In this document: positions 1 through 15,100 of the stretch, in pieces | Numbering within the stretch: position 1 is the stretch's first letter | Layout of the letters: each line of letters begins with the position of its first letter | NCBI GenBank assembly: GCA_945859605.1 | Contig: OX243827.1 | Location: forward strand, 22,439,775 to 22,503,774 | Source of the DNA: Lumbricus rubellus | Lineage: Eukaryota; Annelida; Clitellata; Crassiclitellata; Lumbricidae | Length of the DNA: 64,000 nucleotides | Direction: 5' to 3' | Notes under the pieces: model-generated | What the model saw: only the letters and a program-made list of their open reading frames with translations | Database searches by the model: none | Told to the model about the DNA's origin: nothing | Translations under genes and position numbers: made by a program

Positions 1-345
1 AAACCTTAGTAATGGGAGGAAAGGAGGAGGAAGATGAGGATGAAGAAAAGGAAAAGGTGGAGAAGGAGCATAGAGAAAGAGGGAAGGAGGAAGAGGAGAT
101 GAGGAAGAGAAAGTCGAGGAGGAGGAGGAGGAGGAGGAATAATTAAGATGAAGAAAGTGAAAAGTTAGAGAAGAAGCATAGAGAAAGAGGGGAAGGAGGA
201 AGAGGAAAATGAGGCAAAGAAAGTCGAGGAGGAGAAAGAGGAGGACGACGACGACGAAGAGGAGGAGGAGGAGAAAGAAGAGGGAGGAGGACGCGGAAGA
301 GGAGAGAAGAAGGAAGAGGAGGAGGAGAAAGAGGAGTAGGAATAG
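1..345. repeat. Polypurine GGA/GAA/GAC low-complexity tract
   Basis: The plus strand is almost purely purine (GAGGAG, GAAGAA, with a few GAC triplets at 244-257). The minus-strand frame through it reads a serine-rich chain that is a shadow of the repeat. Confidence 0.9.
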
Positions 346-2128
346 GAGGATACAGTTAATGTATCCGGATTAGAACGGCGTAGAATATTATACGGCATAT
401 TACACCTTTGATTCACGAAACGTTTTAAACCTAAGTACCAATTAAAAACTCGACAGGAAAAAAATTTGCTGCACCTTTGATGTGCCAACGCATCTAAAAA
501 TCCTCAGTGTGGAATAAAAAATCGCAGTGAAATAAGTTTTGTAACATCTCTGATAATTATCGTGACGCAAACTTCTGTCACGACAGGATTTAAAAATTCA
601 CGCGGAAATAATTTTTTGCGCCTTTCATATCGCGAAGCATTTGAACAGCAAAGCATAAGCCTATAAATATAAAAGCCGTGTGCAGTCTTACGCGTTAATG
701 TTATTTAAAGGCGTGGACTTAACACTTCACAGTCAGACGCCTGCTTTTCATTAGCGTTTCATTTTCCACGAGCGAAACACTCAGGTACGGTACCTGGATC
801 TTTGAAAGATAATCGCGTGGTTAATTAGCAGTTTAGCGACTAACTTCATTAGTTTCACGGTTATTTTTAGTACACGCTCGTCTGTATTAGAATAGAGCGC
901 TAACTTGCAATTTCTTTTGACGTCACTGCTGCATTTTAATTTCAGCGTTAAATAAAGAATCAGGAAATAATTATGGCGAATAGGAAACAACGTTTCTGCC
1001 ACGGTTAATTAGTCATTATTTCCAATTAAGAACGTTGGCTGCCTGATAATGCCAGGCAGCATTATACCAGTGTGACGAGTTATAGTATATATATACATGT
1101 ATATATATATATATATATATTTATTTATTTATTTATACCTGTTGATGATAGTAGGCTATGTACTATAGTCTTATCGACGAAGTATATTCCTATTGATGAA
1201 ATTAAGATCTATTAATGAAGTGTAGGTCTATATACTGTCTTGTTGGACAGTAGTACATTTGATGAAGTACATGTAAATACCTGTTGGTGACAGCAAGCTA
1301 TAGCCCTATGATGAAGCACATAATAGGCCTACCTGTTGATGGAATAAAGTATAAGCTTACATGTGATGAAGCACATACCTGTTTATGACATAAAGCACTA
1401 CAGGTGATGAAGTTATAATACCTGTTTGTGTGTTACACTTGGATCCGTCAAAACCGCATGCGGGTTCACTAACAGGTATGTTACCAGTGATCCAATCTAT
1501 TTCTCGTGTCAGCGTAAACGTCTGTGAACGCAAAATTAGGTAATGTAAAGTAACATTAAATAAAAGTTTTAGAAATGTCGTCTGAGCCTATAGTCTCAGG
1601 CCACACCCGAAGTCAACTCTGATAAATTAACAGAAACATTGACTTTGAACTAAGTCGAGTTAAGGTAAGAAGTTCAGATAGCCATCATCATCATCAGGGT
1701 ACATGTATACTGTAGCCTATAGGTAAGTTTGGTTAAAGCAAGTCCATGTCATGTTAGCTAAGTCAAGTTACCTAAAGCAAATTTAGGCTTCGTTAGGTAA
1801 AGAATTTGTTTAACTCAAGTTAGGTAGAGCAGATCAAATTTTTAGGTTACGTTTGCAAAAGCAAAGTTAGGCCAGGTTAGCTAAAGAAAATAAAGATAAA
1901 GTAAGGCCAGGAGTAGTAGTACAACTGACAGTTCTAGCCCACCCACGTGACCTATGTCACGTGACATACGCTGGTTCCGTTGATGTATTACACAAAACCA
2001 ACAGTTCATCAAGCTCTAAATAACATCTGCCCTGGATCGGATTTTTAACCCAAGACATCTAGATTGATGGTCCAGCACACTACCATTCTGCAGACCAGAC
2101 TCCCCTGACCTTGGCCACGCATACTCAC
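346..2128. other. Non-coding interval with degenerate repeats
   Basis: This interval is the end of the intron after exon 6 of the guanylate cyclase gene. It holds a TA/TTTA run (1083-1137), a degenerate tandem repeat built on CCTGTTGATGA / GATGAAGCACAT (about 1137-1440) and another on AAGTTAGGTAAAGCAA (about 1720-1910). No coding exon is recognised. Confidence 0.6.
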
Positions 2129-2286
2129 TGGAATGAGTATCCCATGAGTCGTGAAGTGACCGACGGGCTGGAGTGACCTCCTCCTAACTCCAGTTGAGAA
2201 TTCCGTATCCGCTTGTAAGGAAAGGACAGTGTAGTTGGCCTCTGCGTTGCCATACGGATCGATGAACATCGTGTTGCCTTGGATAC
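2129..2286 (-). CDS. Guanylate cyclase receptor exon 6 (last in window)
   Basis: The acceptor ATACAG ends at 2287. The exon reads (S)[24 protein letters not shown] and runs to [15 protein letters not shown], ending in phase 0 at a strong donor GTGAGT (2128-2123). It has 158 bp. This is the membrane-proximal end of the ANF-receptor domain. No further exon of this gene is recognised in bases 1-2128. Confidence 0.85.
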
Positions 2287-3885
2287 CTGTATATCAAAAG
2301 CAGCCAGCTGTTTCCAATTGGACAATATTGGTAGCTTGGACGTATGTAGGGGGTTTGTACGGGTTCGATCCGACCAAAATAAGCAATTTCCAAGTTTAAA
2401 AATGCATTCTGTGTATTTTGCGACCATGTCCATTGGAAACCCTCAGATGGAAACCCAAATGGAGACCTCAATGGAGATTCCAAGTGCAAACCCCTAATGG
2501 AACCCGAAATGGAAACCCCAAATGGAAACCCAAAATTTAAAAACTCAAATCGAAACCAGAATGGAAACCCAAATGGAAACCCAAAATGGAAATCCCAAAT
2601 GGAAACTTTACATGGAAGCTCCAGATCGAAACTATATGGAAACCCAAAATGGTAAACCCAAATATTTTCCTTGTTACGCCCCAATCAGTGTAATCTAACT
2701 TCCCACCTGAAATTGGGGAGCAGATTCCACTTTGGCCGACTAAGATGATGCGATTCAAAAACGATTCGTTTTCGGTTACATACACCACACATAAATATAA
2801 TTAATCTTCGTTTTGTGGGTCATTTTATTATCTGAAATTCATATAAGTTCATATAATTATATTAAATAAAAAGTCACATATATAAATGTATTTTTTAATA
2901 TATAATTTTTATATGGAGTATTATAATACTAATTTCGTTACAACTTAAGCGAAAAATCTGTTCAGTCCATATGAATGGCCTCGATGTGTCAAAGAAATTT
3001 TGGGCTGGACCGTTTAAAATCCCATTCACGACGGCACAAAGAAATTCCCTAGCCATACACATTTTGACAAGGTCAATAGAGTTTCCGATATAATTCATAT
3101 TGCTAGCTTTTGTCAACGTCGAGGTTTCTATTCTCACGATAGAAGAAGGTGCCACCGAATAGTTACAGTTAATGCACTTTTGCATCGCATCTGAAAAGAC
3201 TTCTTTTCGCACTCAGATATGTGCTACGGGGCTGAACTGAAAACTGTTTGTGAAAGGATGCACTTGTTCGCAAGTTTTGGTTGAGGGCTGGACCATTAAA
3301 AACCTCCAAGTGGTCTAGATCGGTTGTTTAAAAACGCAATAACTGAATGTTTCTGAACTACTTGAATCCTCACTTCACGTGTGTATACGGAGTTGCGAAT
3401 GGACTTTCTCAGAGGCGTCATCGTCAACTTGAAACTTTGAAAGAGGGCGCAAACAATAGAGGGATTATCCAACTATACAGGCTATGTACACACACGGTGC
3501 GGATGGGTAACTGTCGGAGGTAATAAAATGTAACGGGACTGTTTAAAAGGGTTTTTCATATGCAACCAAACACTTTGATAAGTGTCATGCATTTAATAAG
3601 CTTACTGTATATATACGCATTAATGCACGTATAAGCTTAGTCGTATACATCAGCTGACCAATCACTTACTGACTGGGTGATTGACTGAATGAATGAATGA
3701 CTGACTGACTGACTGACTGACTGAATGAATGAATGAATAAATAAATGAATGAATATCTGACTGACTGGTCGACAATCTGTTCAATCAACTAACTGATTGA
3801 TTGACTGATTGATTCAAAATCTGCTTAATCAACTGCTTGATTGATTGATTGATTGATTGATCTGATTGATAGATAGATAGATTGG

Positions 3886-3925
<40 letters not shown>

Positions 3926-5653
3926 CCAACTTTCATATGTTCTTTGTGTCAGTTTGGCGACCATTGCCGATCCGTTGCGAAAGTCTCCATTCGCTTCTAT
4001 GGTTTCCTTCAAGACTCGGGCATACAGACTGACAGCGTCGTACAGGTAGGCGGCAAAGATTGGCACCTACGACAGGTAGATGCAGCTTCATGTAAGTCTT
4101 CTCTTACAGGCATGTCTGTTTACGAGTTCATTTGCGTGTGGATGTATGAATATTATATAAGCTTACATAACTGTAACCATAAATTTAACTAAACCCAAGT
4201 AACAGTAAAACGAGCCTAAGAAATGAGCATCGGAAAAGGAGCTTTCTTCACAAAAGGAGCTTCAGGGAAGGGAGTCTCAGAAAATGAGCCTCAGAAAGAA
4301 GCTTCAGGGAAAGGAGCCTCAGAGAGGAGCTTCAGGGAAAAGGGCCTCAGAAAATGAGCCTCATAAAAGAAGCCTCAGAAATGAGCTTAAGAAAAAGAGG
4401 ACTCAGAAAAGCAGCATCCGAAAAGAAGCCACTCGGAAAAGGGCTCTCAAAACGAGCCTTAGGAAAGGAGCCTCAGAAAATGAGCTTAAGAAATAAGCCT
4501 CAGAAAATGAGCATTAGGAAAGGAGCCTCAGAAAATTGGCTTTAAAATGAGCATCAGAAAAGGAGCCTCAGGGAAAGGAGCCTCTAAGATAATAAGCCTC
4601 ATGAAAACAGTCGAGAGCTGGTCAATATCAAGGCGATGAATCCATTTAAGACATCGAGGCATTCAATGTGTATTCTGGACCTCTGATCGTTTACACAGAG
4701 ATATCGAAATTCGTCTGAAGGTGTTTCCGACAAGCGCATAAGTGTTTTTTATCAGCTCTAGGATTACGAGTTTAAAGCGAATAAAACGCTTGGAAATTTT
4801 CTACGCCCAGGTTGATGAAACCAACTGCACGACTATCATAGTGTTTGCATTCGAAGTCGTCGGAAAAAGCACTTCGGAATTCTGGTCCAATTTACCAATT
4901 ACAATATTTGATGCAGTCTGGTGTTTATTCTTCGACGAAGTATAGACTTTAAAATCTTTTTAATCGCTTGTTATTTGATAGGATTAACCCAATCAGTGCC
5001 CATATCATCTTGCCCAGTCATCCGTAGCTAAGTAAACTAGTACAGCCAGACTTGAGGGTTAAAACCCGGTTGACAACCACGCTCACAGCAGGAGGGGTGG
5101 CTCTGGGTAACGAAGCGACAGTAGCTGGTCCACTTATTTTTAAATGTGCCCTCTGAACGACGGGTGTTTTCTCAATGGGTGGAGGAGGGGGGTCGTAGTC
5201 GCGCAGGTGTTTTCGTGGAAATTTTTGGGTGAACGTTAATACTAAAAACCATAACAACAACCCACGTACCATCATATAGGCTATCTATAATAACAATAGG
5301 TATAATAACAACGACAATCTACATGACATTGTATATGGCGCCGTAACATGGCCGAGCTGTTACAAGAGCGCCTTCTTGTCTATAGCTACTGGATACCTGT
5401 CTACTTCTTTACTATTCATCACTCCTCACTGCGAGTCGTGTCTCCCCACCTTCTCAGTGCCCTTCTTTGTTTCCTTCGTTCCTTCGTTCCTAGAGACGCC
5501 TTTGTAACGGCATGTGCTGTGTTACGTCGAAATAGAAGTTGTCATTTTTTTCGCCCGAGGTAGTAAAGATCCCTCAGGCTGTAAACGATTAAAATTAGGT
5601 TATAGGTTCTCGTCTCCCACGTAGTGCTCAAATTATTATTATTATTATTATTA

Positions 5654-5715
<62 letters not shown>

Positions 5716-8700
5716 ACCATCATTTATTTCTGTTACAAACTGTGCAACGCCAACTGGCATTATTATTATTATTATTTCCTCCCCGGAAATAAAATCCTGG
5801 CTATACGGGCTTGAGAAGACAGTGTTGTAACTTGTTGTTCTGAACTTGCCTGTAGTTTGAGTTCTGGAAACGGTGGCTTCGGTGCATAGAACGGATGTAG
5901 ATAAGACAGTCTTCTCGATTCGTCGAGGAACTCGTTGTACTTCGGATTACTCGGAGTGCTCGGGAGCAGCATGATGACAGAACGGAATGGTTCTACCATG
6001 TCCTCCGACAAGTTCTCAATGTCTGACAACGAGGAAAAATCAGTTGAGGTAGAGATTTGAACGTGATCGCCATCTTTTTAGAGCGATTTATACGACGTGA
6101 AAGGCGATATTTTAAAAGGGTCTTTGAACATTCATGCATGCATGAATGGCACACGCACATGTACATGTATAGGGATGCGTACATGAATCCATACATTTCA
6201 TAAACACATCGATTTAGGAAGATGCAGAAATAGGATGAGATGAGGAAGAAGAGGAGGAGGAGGAGGAGGAAGATACAGAAGATTGGAGTTGGAGGAGGAG
6301 GAGAAGAAGGAGAACAAAGAGAAAGAGGGGAAGGAGGAAGAGGAAGAGGAGGCAGAGGACATAAAGTAGGAGGATTTATGTAACAGAATTTGAACGACAC
6401 AATATATACGTCTATAAATAATAATGGCGGTTGGGAGGTCATAAACACGATGTCCCTATTATGTCAGAACGTGATATTTCAATGTATGCTATGAATACAT
6501 AATCAGCTTGCACACACGCGCAGTACTTAATAACAAACTTTACGCAGGACAACAGTTATTCAGAGGACAAAAGGGCAGGACGTAAGGCTTCGTAAGCAGA
6601 CGACAATAGGAGAATAGGTCGGAGAGTTCAAGTATCGGGTAGCTATACGTGATCGATGTGAAGTAATTGTGCGAGGACATAATCGTGATCGTAATCTCCG
6701 GACTTCTAAAGCGCTACTCGAAAGCCAAGCGCGGGGCACCATCTTGTTCACGAGCGCTGCATTGAGTCAAAAGGGTTGTTTGTACGAGTAGTCCATAGAT
6801 ATTGAGGTGATGGATTAGGAAAGAACAGTGACAAAGAAAAGAAAAGAACAGTAGAGGCATAGACGTACGGGAGATTTCAACAGTGGGGGGGAGCAAAGAT
6901 TTTTCTTCTGCCCCAAAACTAAATCTCGTGGTGGGAAATGCTAATTTTTTTCCAGAGAAAAAAGTTGACGGCCTTTTTTAGTCATCGGGTTGAAATCACG
7001 TGAAAACACTATTTTAACAGATTTTTTTGCTATTTTCCTGGGTCTGCTTGCCCGAAAAAACAGACTTTGGGGGGTATTTGCCCCCTCTGGACCCCCGTCT
7101 CGACCGCCTATGAGTAGAGGAGTGGAAGAAGGAAGGGGAATGGAAAGGAAAAGAGGAAAGGTACTTACATTTGTGGAAATACTTGAACCGTTGCGTTGGA
7201 TCAAACGGAGCTTCTGCCACTGCGATGACCAAGTACTCTCCGTTGTTGAGATTACGAGATTGCATTTGGCGAGCGAAGTCCATTAGCGCATGGTGGTCAC
7301 CGAGAAACACGTAGACTACAACAGCAACGACGAAAATGATGATGACGACGACTGTGATGACGACGACAACAATGATGATGGCGACGACTATGATGACGAC
7401 AACAAAAATGATGATGACGACGACACTGATGATGATGACGATGATGATGATGATGATGACGATGACGACAATGATGATGACGACGACAATGACGACGACA
7501 ACAATGATGATAACGACGACAATGTTGATGACGATTATCATGACGCCGACAATGATGACTACTACAACAATGATGACGACGACAAAACCATGCAATGACG
7601 ATGACGACGACAATGATGACGATGATGACGACAATAATTTCAACGACGACAATGACGACTACAACAGCAATGATAATGATGACGACGACAATGATGACGA
7701 TTAATGTACTACAGCAATGATGATGACGACAACAACAATGATGATGACGACAACAATGATGATGATGATGACGACGACAATAATTTCGACGACGACAATG
7801 ATGACGACGACAATACGCGTCTGCATGCATGCATACGTACTCCTTGTCTTCTGGTAGGTATTCTCAACGAGTGTGGCAATCTCAGAGACTGCAGTGGTGC
7901 CAACGTACGGTTCCTGGAAGTAGACATCAGGATTCATGACGAGCTCGGCCGCCTCCGCTCGATGCCTGAGGGTGGAAGCGGCCTCCCTCCAGATGGAATT
8001 GTCACCGACGATCGCTTGGAAGATCTTCCATCCGAAGTGCTTCATGACGGAGATCAGAGACTTTGAGACCTTGGCTGTTGATGGAATCGTGCGGATGAAA
8101 GTCGGATATAAACCGTTGCGATTGGAAACGGATGAATCACGACATTTCTAACAATAATAAACAACAACAGGGGCGCTTATAAAGATAATAAATTGTAATA
8201 ATACACAATACATTCGTGTATGTTTGTACGCATAGATTCTACATGTAAATATATAGGTCTATTTATTTTTACATATACAATTATACATGTGTTATTATAA
8301 TTATCACTTACCGTATAAGCTTACATAATATAAAGATTCTTTTGGGGCGCTGGAGTCGGGAGCGCCTCTGAGTAGTTTTTTTACTTGAAGGAGCGCTATA
8401 TAAATGTCCGAATGAATGAATGAATAATCATAATTTATCCATTTATTAGCATCAAAAGCAAGCTTGGAAAAAATTTCGGAGGTTGAATTTGTTTTCAATG
8501 TGGTTTCCAATGAAAATGGCCAAAAAAATGCAGGGAAGTACATACATGTACATACAAATATACATGCATACATACGTGCATACGTACATACGTACATACG
8601 TACATACGTACATACATACATACATACATACATACATACATACATACATACATACATACATACATACATAAATACATACATCATACATGCATACATACAT

Positions 8701-9118
8701 ACATACATACATACATACATACATACATACATACATACATACATACATACATGCATACATACATACATACATACATACATACATACATACATACATACAT
8801 ACATACATACATACATACATACATACATACATACATACATACATACATACATACATACATACATACATACATACATACATACATACATACATACATCATA
8901 CATGCATACATACATACATACATACATACATACATACATACATACATACATACATACATACATACATACATACATACATCATACATGCATACATACATAC
9001 ATACATACATACATACATACATACATACATACATACATACATACATACATACATACATACATACATACATACATACATACATACATACATACATACATAC
9101 ATACATACATACATACAT

Positions 9119-9157
<39 letters not shown>

Positions 9158-12100
9158 CGTATACAGTCATCAAGGGACCTTGAGACACGCAAATTCAGTG
9201 ATCATTGACGCTGAAGCATGCAAGGTCTCTGATTATATTATCGAGTATTGTGACGGACTGACGGGGTCCACGACAGCGTCCTGTAATACTGTCATTTGGT
9301 TTCGGCGAATAGTAATGTCCCCCGTATATATATATATATACATATATCTACGTGTATATATATATCTCTATATATATATCCGCATGATGACCAGACACGT
9401 CGTCGCTAAATTACTCGGGTGCCCGGACGGATATTCGTGGCATCAAACGACGCGTCGGATCCCGGATATTGCACGCACAAACTTCGTACTTTCACAACGG
9501 TGCATAATAATTATTATGTGCGACTTATACGCGAATTTTATTCGTGTATAACACGCATCTTCGCTGCTATCATAGCGAGTCTCCAAGGACAAATAAATTC
9601 AGGAGTGCAGAAGAGTACGTACAAGTCAGTTCTCATGTCATAGCTCATGCCATATAACCATACACAATAATTATGCCTTTCATTAACAATTCGCGATAGT
9701 GCACTGCATGCGTGCGTCTCGTGAAACATTCTCAACGTCATTTAAGTCGCACTTGTTTAGAACTGTCGGGTTCCTACGTTAAGAGACTTTGTGAGGGTAT
9801 TATAAGGCACTATATAAATGCCCATGTACAATTGTACATACGCACATAGTATGTATATGCGTGCATACAAAGGCATATGCAGGCTACAATTCATGTCTGA
9901 ACTAACGCATATGCACTCAGCGACATTTGTATGCTGAGATACAGTACATAGATTATATTTTTCATGTGCATCTGTGCACATTTTGGAGTGTAACATAATT
10001 GTATAAATATGCATATAAAGCACATGCACGTGTATTCATACAGTTATATATAATTATATATGTGTGTATTAAAAAAAATAATAATATATATATAGGCTAA
10101 TTATAATTATATCTTCTTTAGATTTGCTGCCTCTCGGCAAGTCCAGATGCCCAACGACGCCACTCTTCTCGGTGTTGTGCTTTTTCTTTTAGTTTTCCAT
10201 ATCCCTCCTCCATCATCCAGTCCAAGAGCTTTTCCCTAGGTCTTCCTCTTCCCCTCTTCCACTCAATTTTGCCCTTCACTATGTCTCTTTGGAGTTGCAT
10301 CTGAGTTATATATATATATATATAGGTATTTAATATATAATATATGCATTATGCATACATATTATATTATATTCAAGAAGGGAACGTGAGCCAAGCATAA
10401 TTGCATATTCGCAAAGAGATACATACAATGCTTCATTTCTGCAGTAGACCTAATTTGCTTTTCTTACTCAAAGGTCACAAGACCTTTATTGGTCTCGTTA
10501 GTTCATCCACCATCTTACTTTTATCCTCTATTTTGTCCGAAGGGCGTCTATATATGTATTCCCTCCTCTTTCCATGCAGGTCTGCCCTTCCTTCTGCCCT
10601 TCCAGTGTGTTTTCTGCCTTTCTAATCGGTGCCACCTTTTCCTCGCGTGGCCCGGCACTCCCCTGCCATCCAGGCAATTATCATCCCATATATCATCATG
10701 TCCATGAGCATTGTTAGGCCTATAGGTGACATCTGCTTGCGTGGACTCGACAAGGGAATGGTGTGCGCAGTTTCGCATTGAAACGCTTTATGTTTCTCGA
10801 TATATATATGCGACACGAAATACATCACTCGTGATATGCCGCCGTTAATGGGAAAACGAAATCACTAAGGAAATAAATGTCGGGAAAAGACATTCGAAAA
10901 AATTCTGCAGAAATAGGTCGCGCATAAGAGTATCACCGCAAAAGAGTCGTGCAAGTCGTGCCTCGCATGCAGACAATATACCGAAAATAACAAAGACCTT
11001 TTGGTTCATTGTTCACTCTGTATATAGGTCTAAAGGAGCTCTCTCTCTTAATCCTCTCCATTCTCTGTCACGAACATCGGCTTTAAAAAATATCATAAAG
11101 TATCGTTTCTGCTTTCACTATAGCGCCGCCGCCCATCCTTCGGTTAAGTGATCAATTCAGGAGCGACCTCAGATGTTTTAGCATGGGTGGAATATTTTTA
11201 ACAAGATCTTGAAGAATGCAAGGCAAAAAATTAACAACATGTCTTTTTTATAGAGGTCTCTGAATAGAAATTTCTCAGTTTCGCAGTGTGCACCACTAGT
11301 ATAATTAGCGCCTAAGTAGTGGTAGTTGCTGTTTAACGTCACTGTGTGGTAACAAAGACCATTAGCGACGCCATCCTAGCTCCTTTATCCAGGCTTGGGA
11401 CTGGCACTGACAGAGTACAACCGGTGGCGGAGTTATTTTAGCGCCGAAGTGCGACGAAATTCGTTTGAATACCAATAAGTTGTAGCTAAGAAAGTGTTTT
11501 TCAATTTTTCAGGGAGCGAGCGCCACCTCTTGTCCCTATAATTATGTGCGGACGTCCAGGGTGAGAATTGCCAGGGGGTTAATTGTGGGTTTCAACCCCA
11601 GTTTTTCTTATACCCCCATATAGTAAAGTCTGTTTTCACACCCCAATTCCAAGTGGATCGTAGTCCAACCTCACCCAGTTATTTGTCCACGATTCTCACA
11701 CTGCGGACGCCCATGAATCAATTTCAGGTGACTAGCAATAATTGCGAGTAAATGACTTTCCCGAAATCCCTAGACATAGTATTACTGCAGTTGTATACGC
11801 TGCAATAACCGTTACGTATACGAATTTTGTATTCTCAACGTTGAAGGCCGAACGTTGCCATCCATCTTCAACAGCGTTTTCAAGTGCTGGACAGGGAACA
11901 ACAGACAATAGTACTGTCCGCCTTTCTTCCGGATGAGGCTGACCAATCCCCTGATCGTGATCTATGGATTACTTGGCTGCATATCGGTTAGAGCGACCGT
12001 CCCATGCGAATTCGTACGAGAGAGAGAGCATCGGTTCGGATATCGTTGGTGTCTCTATTTCAGAAATTTAAATCTCCCGCTTGCACCGTTGCACGGCCCG

Positions 12101-15100
12101 TAAAATAACTATTGAGACATAAACGATGTAGATTTGTAGAATCCTTTCAAACGGGTATTGGTGGTGTCGAATTATGATTATAGCCTATCGCCTGATAAAT
12201 GCGAAGAGGGTCGAGGACAATCATGATCTTAACCGAACTCGCAAACGCTAAATGTCCAAAGGGAAAGGCACGTATACAAAGACAGTCGGTCAGACAGACA
12301 GGCAGACAGCCAGACAACTTGAGACAAGCAGACAGATAGGCAGACACAGATAGACAAACGGACAGACAAACAGACAAACAGACGGATGTGATAAAGTGTA
12401 TTGCACCAGGAAAGAAATAATAATTACTGCGTCTAATTTGCGAGAGTGCACTTCTGTCCAAGCTCGCATAGACAGACAGACAATAGATGAGTTTTGTGTC
12501 CATTCTTAGATTAAACCACCAACATCAAGCTAAGACTCAGAGAAGAATATTTACCATTAGGAATATCATCATCGCTGTTGTTGTTATATTGAAAAATAAT
12601 AATTATTGAATTCAATGCAGGGCTGTTTTAAGGAATTTCAGAATTGCACAAATCCTTCTTTCCTTTCTCATCGTCCATGGTAAATTACTTCCAATCGGAG
12701 AACAACGACCTTTTTTGCTTGTTTTAACTGCACAGAAGTGCTTCTACAATTGCGCATTTTGTGTACAACTGCACGTTAAAAAAGGCCCTGATTCAATGTT
12801 GATTGTGCTAATGTAGGCCTACATTATGCTGACAATGTGTTATTGCAGGCTACATTGTGACACCATGGCATAGCGTGACAGTTATTTGTAAATATATAGG
12901 ACCTAAAGGTCTGCTTATTGAGTTAGGGCCGCGAACGCGTAAGACTTTCAAGGGTTTAGTATATTTATCCATAATTACATGTATGCGTCTATAGGGCATA
13001 CCACACGATAGCCATGCATATATATATATAGGCTATATATAATTTTTATATATATAATAATTTATATTAAATGAAAACGAACCAATTCCTGTTGACGTCA
13101 TCGGCATTTGTTGCCTAAAGATGTCGCTAGATTCTCGTCGAATACACGAGAGTACTGTTGCAGAGTCTGCCTGTGCCTCTGATTTATACTTTTACTGGTG
13201 CTAAATAAATTTCTAATTGCAATTGCACACACGCACACCGACAAGAGAGTGGACAGAAGATGTAAGGGCTACTCAAACTGTCTGTTTGTTACACAGAAAA
13301 ACTCTGGAGGAGAGAAAGACATAATGCAGATAGACAGACAGACATACAGACGGACAGACAGGCAGACAAAGTCAGAGAGACGAAGACAGACAGACAAAGA
13401 CAGACAGACAAAGACAGACAGACAAAGACAGACAGACAAAGACAGACAGGCAAAGACAGTTAGACGAAGACAGACAGACAAAGACAGACAGACAAAGACA
13501 GACAGACAAAGACAGACAGACAAAGACAGACAGACAGACAAGGACAGACAGACAAAGACAGACAGACAAAGACAGACAGACAGACAAATACATACAAAGA
13601 CAGACAGACAAACACAGACAGACAAACACAGACATACAAAGACAGACAGACAAAGACAGACAGACAAAGACAGACATACAAAGACGGACATACAAAGACA
13701 GATAGACAGACAGACAGACATACATACAGATAGACAGACAGACAGACAGACAAACATACAGATAGACAGACAGACAGACATTCAGACAATCGGACAGACA
13801 GACACGAATGCAAAGAGACAGACTGCCTGCTCGAAGAAAGACCGTCAGACAGACAGACAAAGACAGACAAAGACATTACAAAGACAGACAAAGACAGACA
13901 TACAAAGACAGACAGACAAAGTCAGACAGACAAAGACAGACAAAGTCAGATAGACAGACAAAGACAGACAAACAAAGACAGACAGACAAAGACAAACATA
14001 CAAAGATATGCAAAGACAGACATACAAAGACAGATGGAAACCAATGCAACACGACAGAGTGCGAGCTCGATGAAAGACATACAGCCAGACAGACAAAGAC
14101 AGACAGGCAGATAGACAAAGTCAGAGAGACAAAAACAGACAGACAAAGACAGACGGACGGACAGAAAGACATGCAGCTATAGGAAAGGGGAAAAGGAGAG
14201 AGCCTGGAAATGCAATAACAAATGGAAGCATAACAAATGGAAGCCGAAACGATGGCAAGACAATAATTCTTAGACGATGGTCTATTAGGGACTTCATGCT
14301 GTGCCCGTCCTACGGAGAGGGACGGAGAGGGAGACAGATAGACAGACATACAGACACATAGACAAGACAGACAGACAGAGAGGGAAAGAGATAGACCATG
14401 AAGATGTTCTCTATTATGGACTTCATGCTGTGCCTGTCCTACGGAGAGGGACGGAGAGGGAGACAGATAGACAGACATACAGACACATAGACAAGACAGA
14501 CAGACAGAGAGTGAAAGAGATAGACCATGAAGATGTTCTCTTTTAGGGACTTCATGCTGTGCCTGTGTTACGGAGAAGGACAGAGAAGAAGACAGACAGA
14601 CAGACAGACAAGACAAACAGAGAGGGAAAGAGACAGGTCACGACCATGTTCTCTTTAAGGGACTTCAAGTTGTGCCCGTCCTACGGAGAGAGGGAGAAAG
14701 GGAGACAGACAGACAGACAGGCAGACAGACAGGGAAAGAGACATAATACGACGATGTTCTCTTTTAGGGACTTCAGACTGTGCCCGTCCTATGGAGAGGG
14801 AGAGAAAGTGAGGCAGACAGACAGACAGACAGACACACAGACAGACAGGCAGAGAGACAGAATAAGATGATGGTCTCTTTTAGGGACTTCATGTTGTGCC
14901 CGTGCGGAGAGGAAGAGAAAGGAGACAGACACACAGACAGACAGACAGACAGACAGACAAGACAGACAGACAAGACAGACAGACAGGTAACGAGACAGTT
15001 CACTACGGTGAGGCAATCTCTCAGTCTCGTCTCGATCGTGATGAAAAAGCAACGCAATGTCTATATACTTGTTGCTTCCGTGAGTGGTTCGTTTGAGTTG

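Noticed and set aside
2340..2385. Possible tRNA gene (GGGTTCGATCC at about 2361)
   Set aside because: The T stem has only three pairs and no acceptor or anticodon stem could be drawn.
7290..7830. Aspartate-, histidine- and valine-rich frames
   Set aside because: They are shadows of the GAC/GAT array in intron 2. Only 7169-7315 and 7841-8147 are exons.
8304..9208. Long open frames of Tyr-Met-Cys-Val and Thr-Tyr-Ile-His on both strands
   Set aside because: They are translations of the CATA tetranucleotide array, open in several frames at once.
10548..10778. Minus-strand frame rich in Arg, His and Lys
   Set aside because: No recognisable domain. It could be diverged LINE sequence near 10118-10300, but nothing in it supports that.
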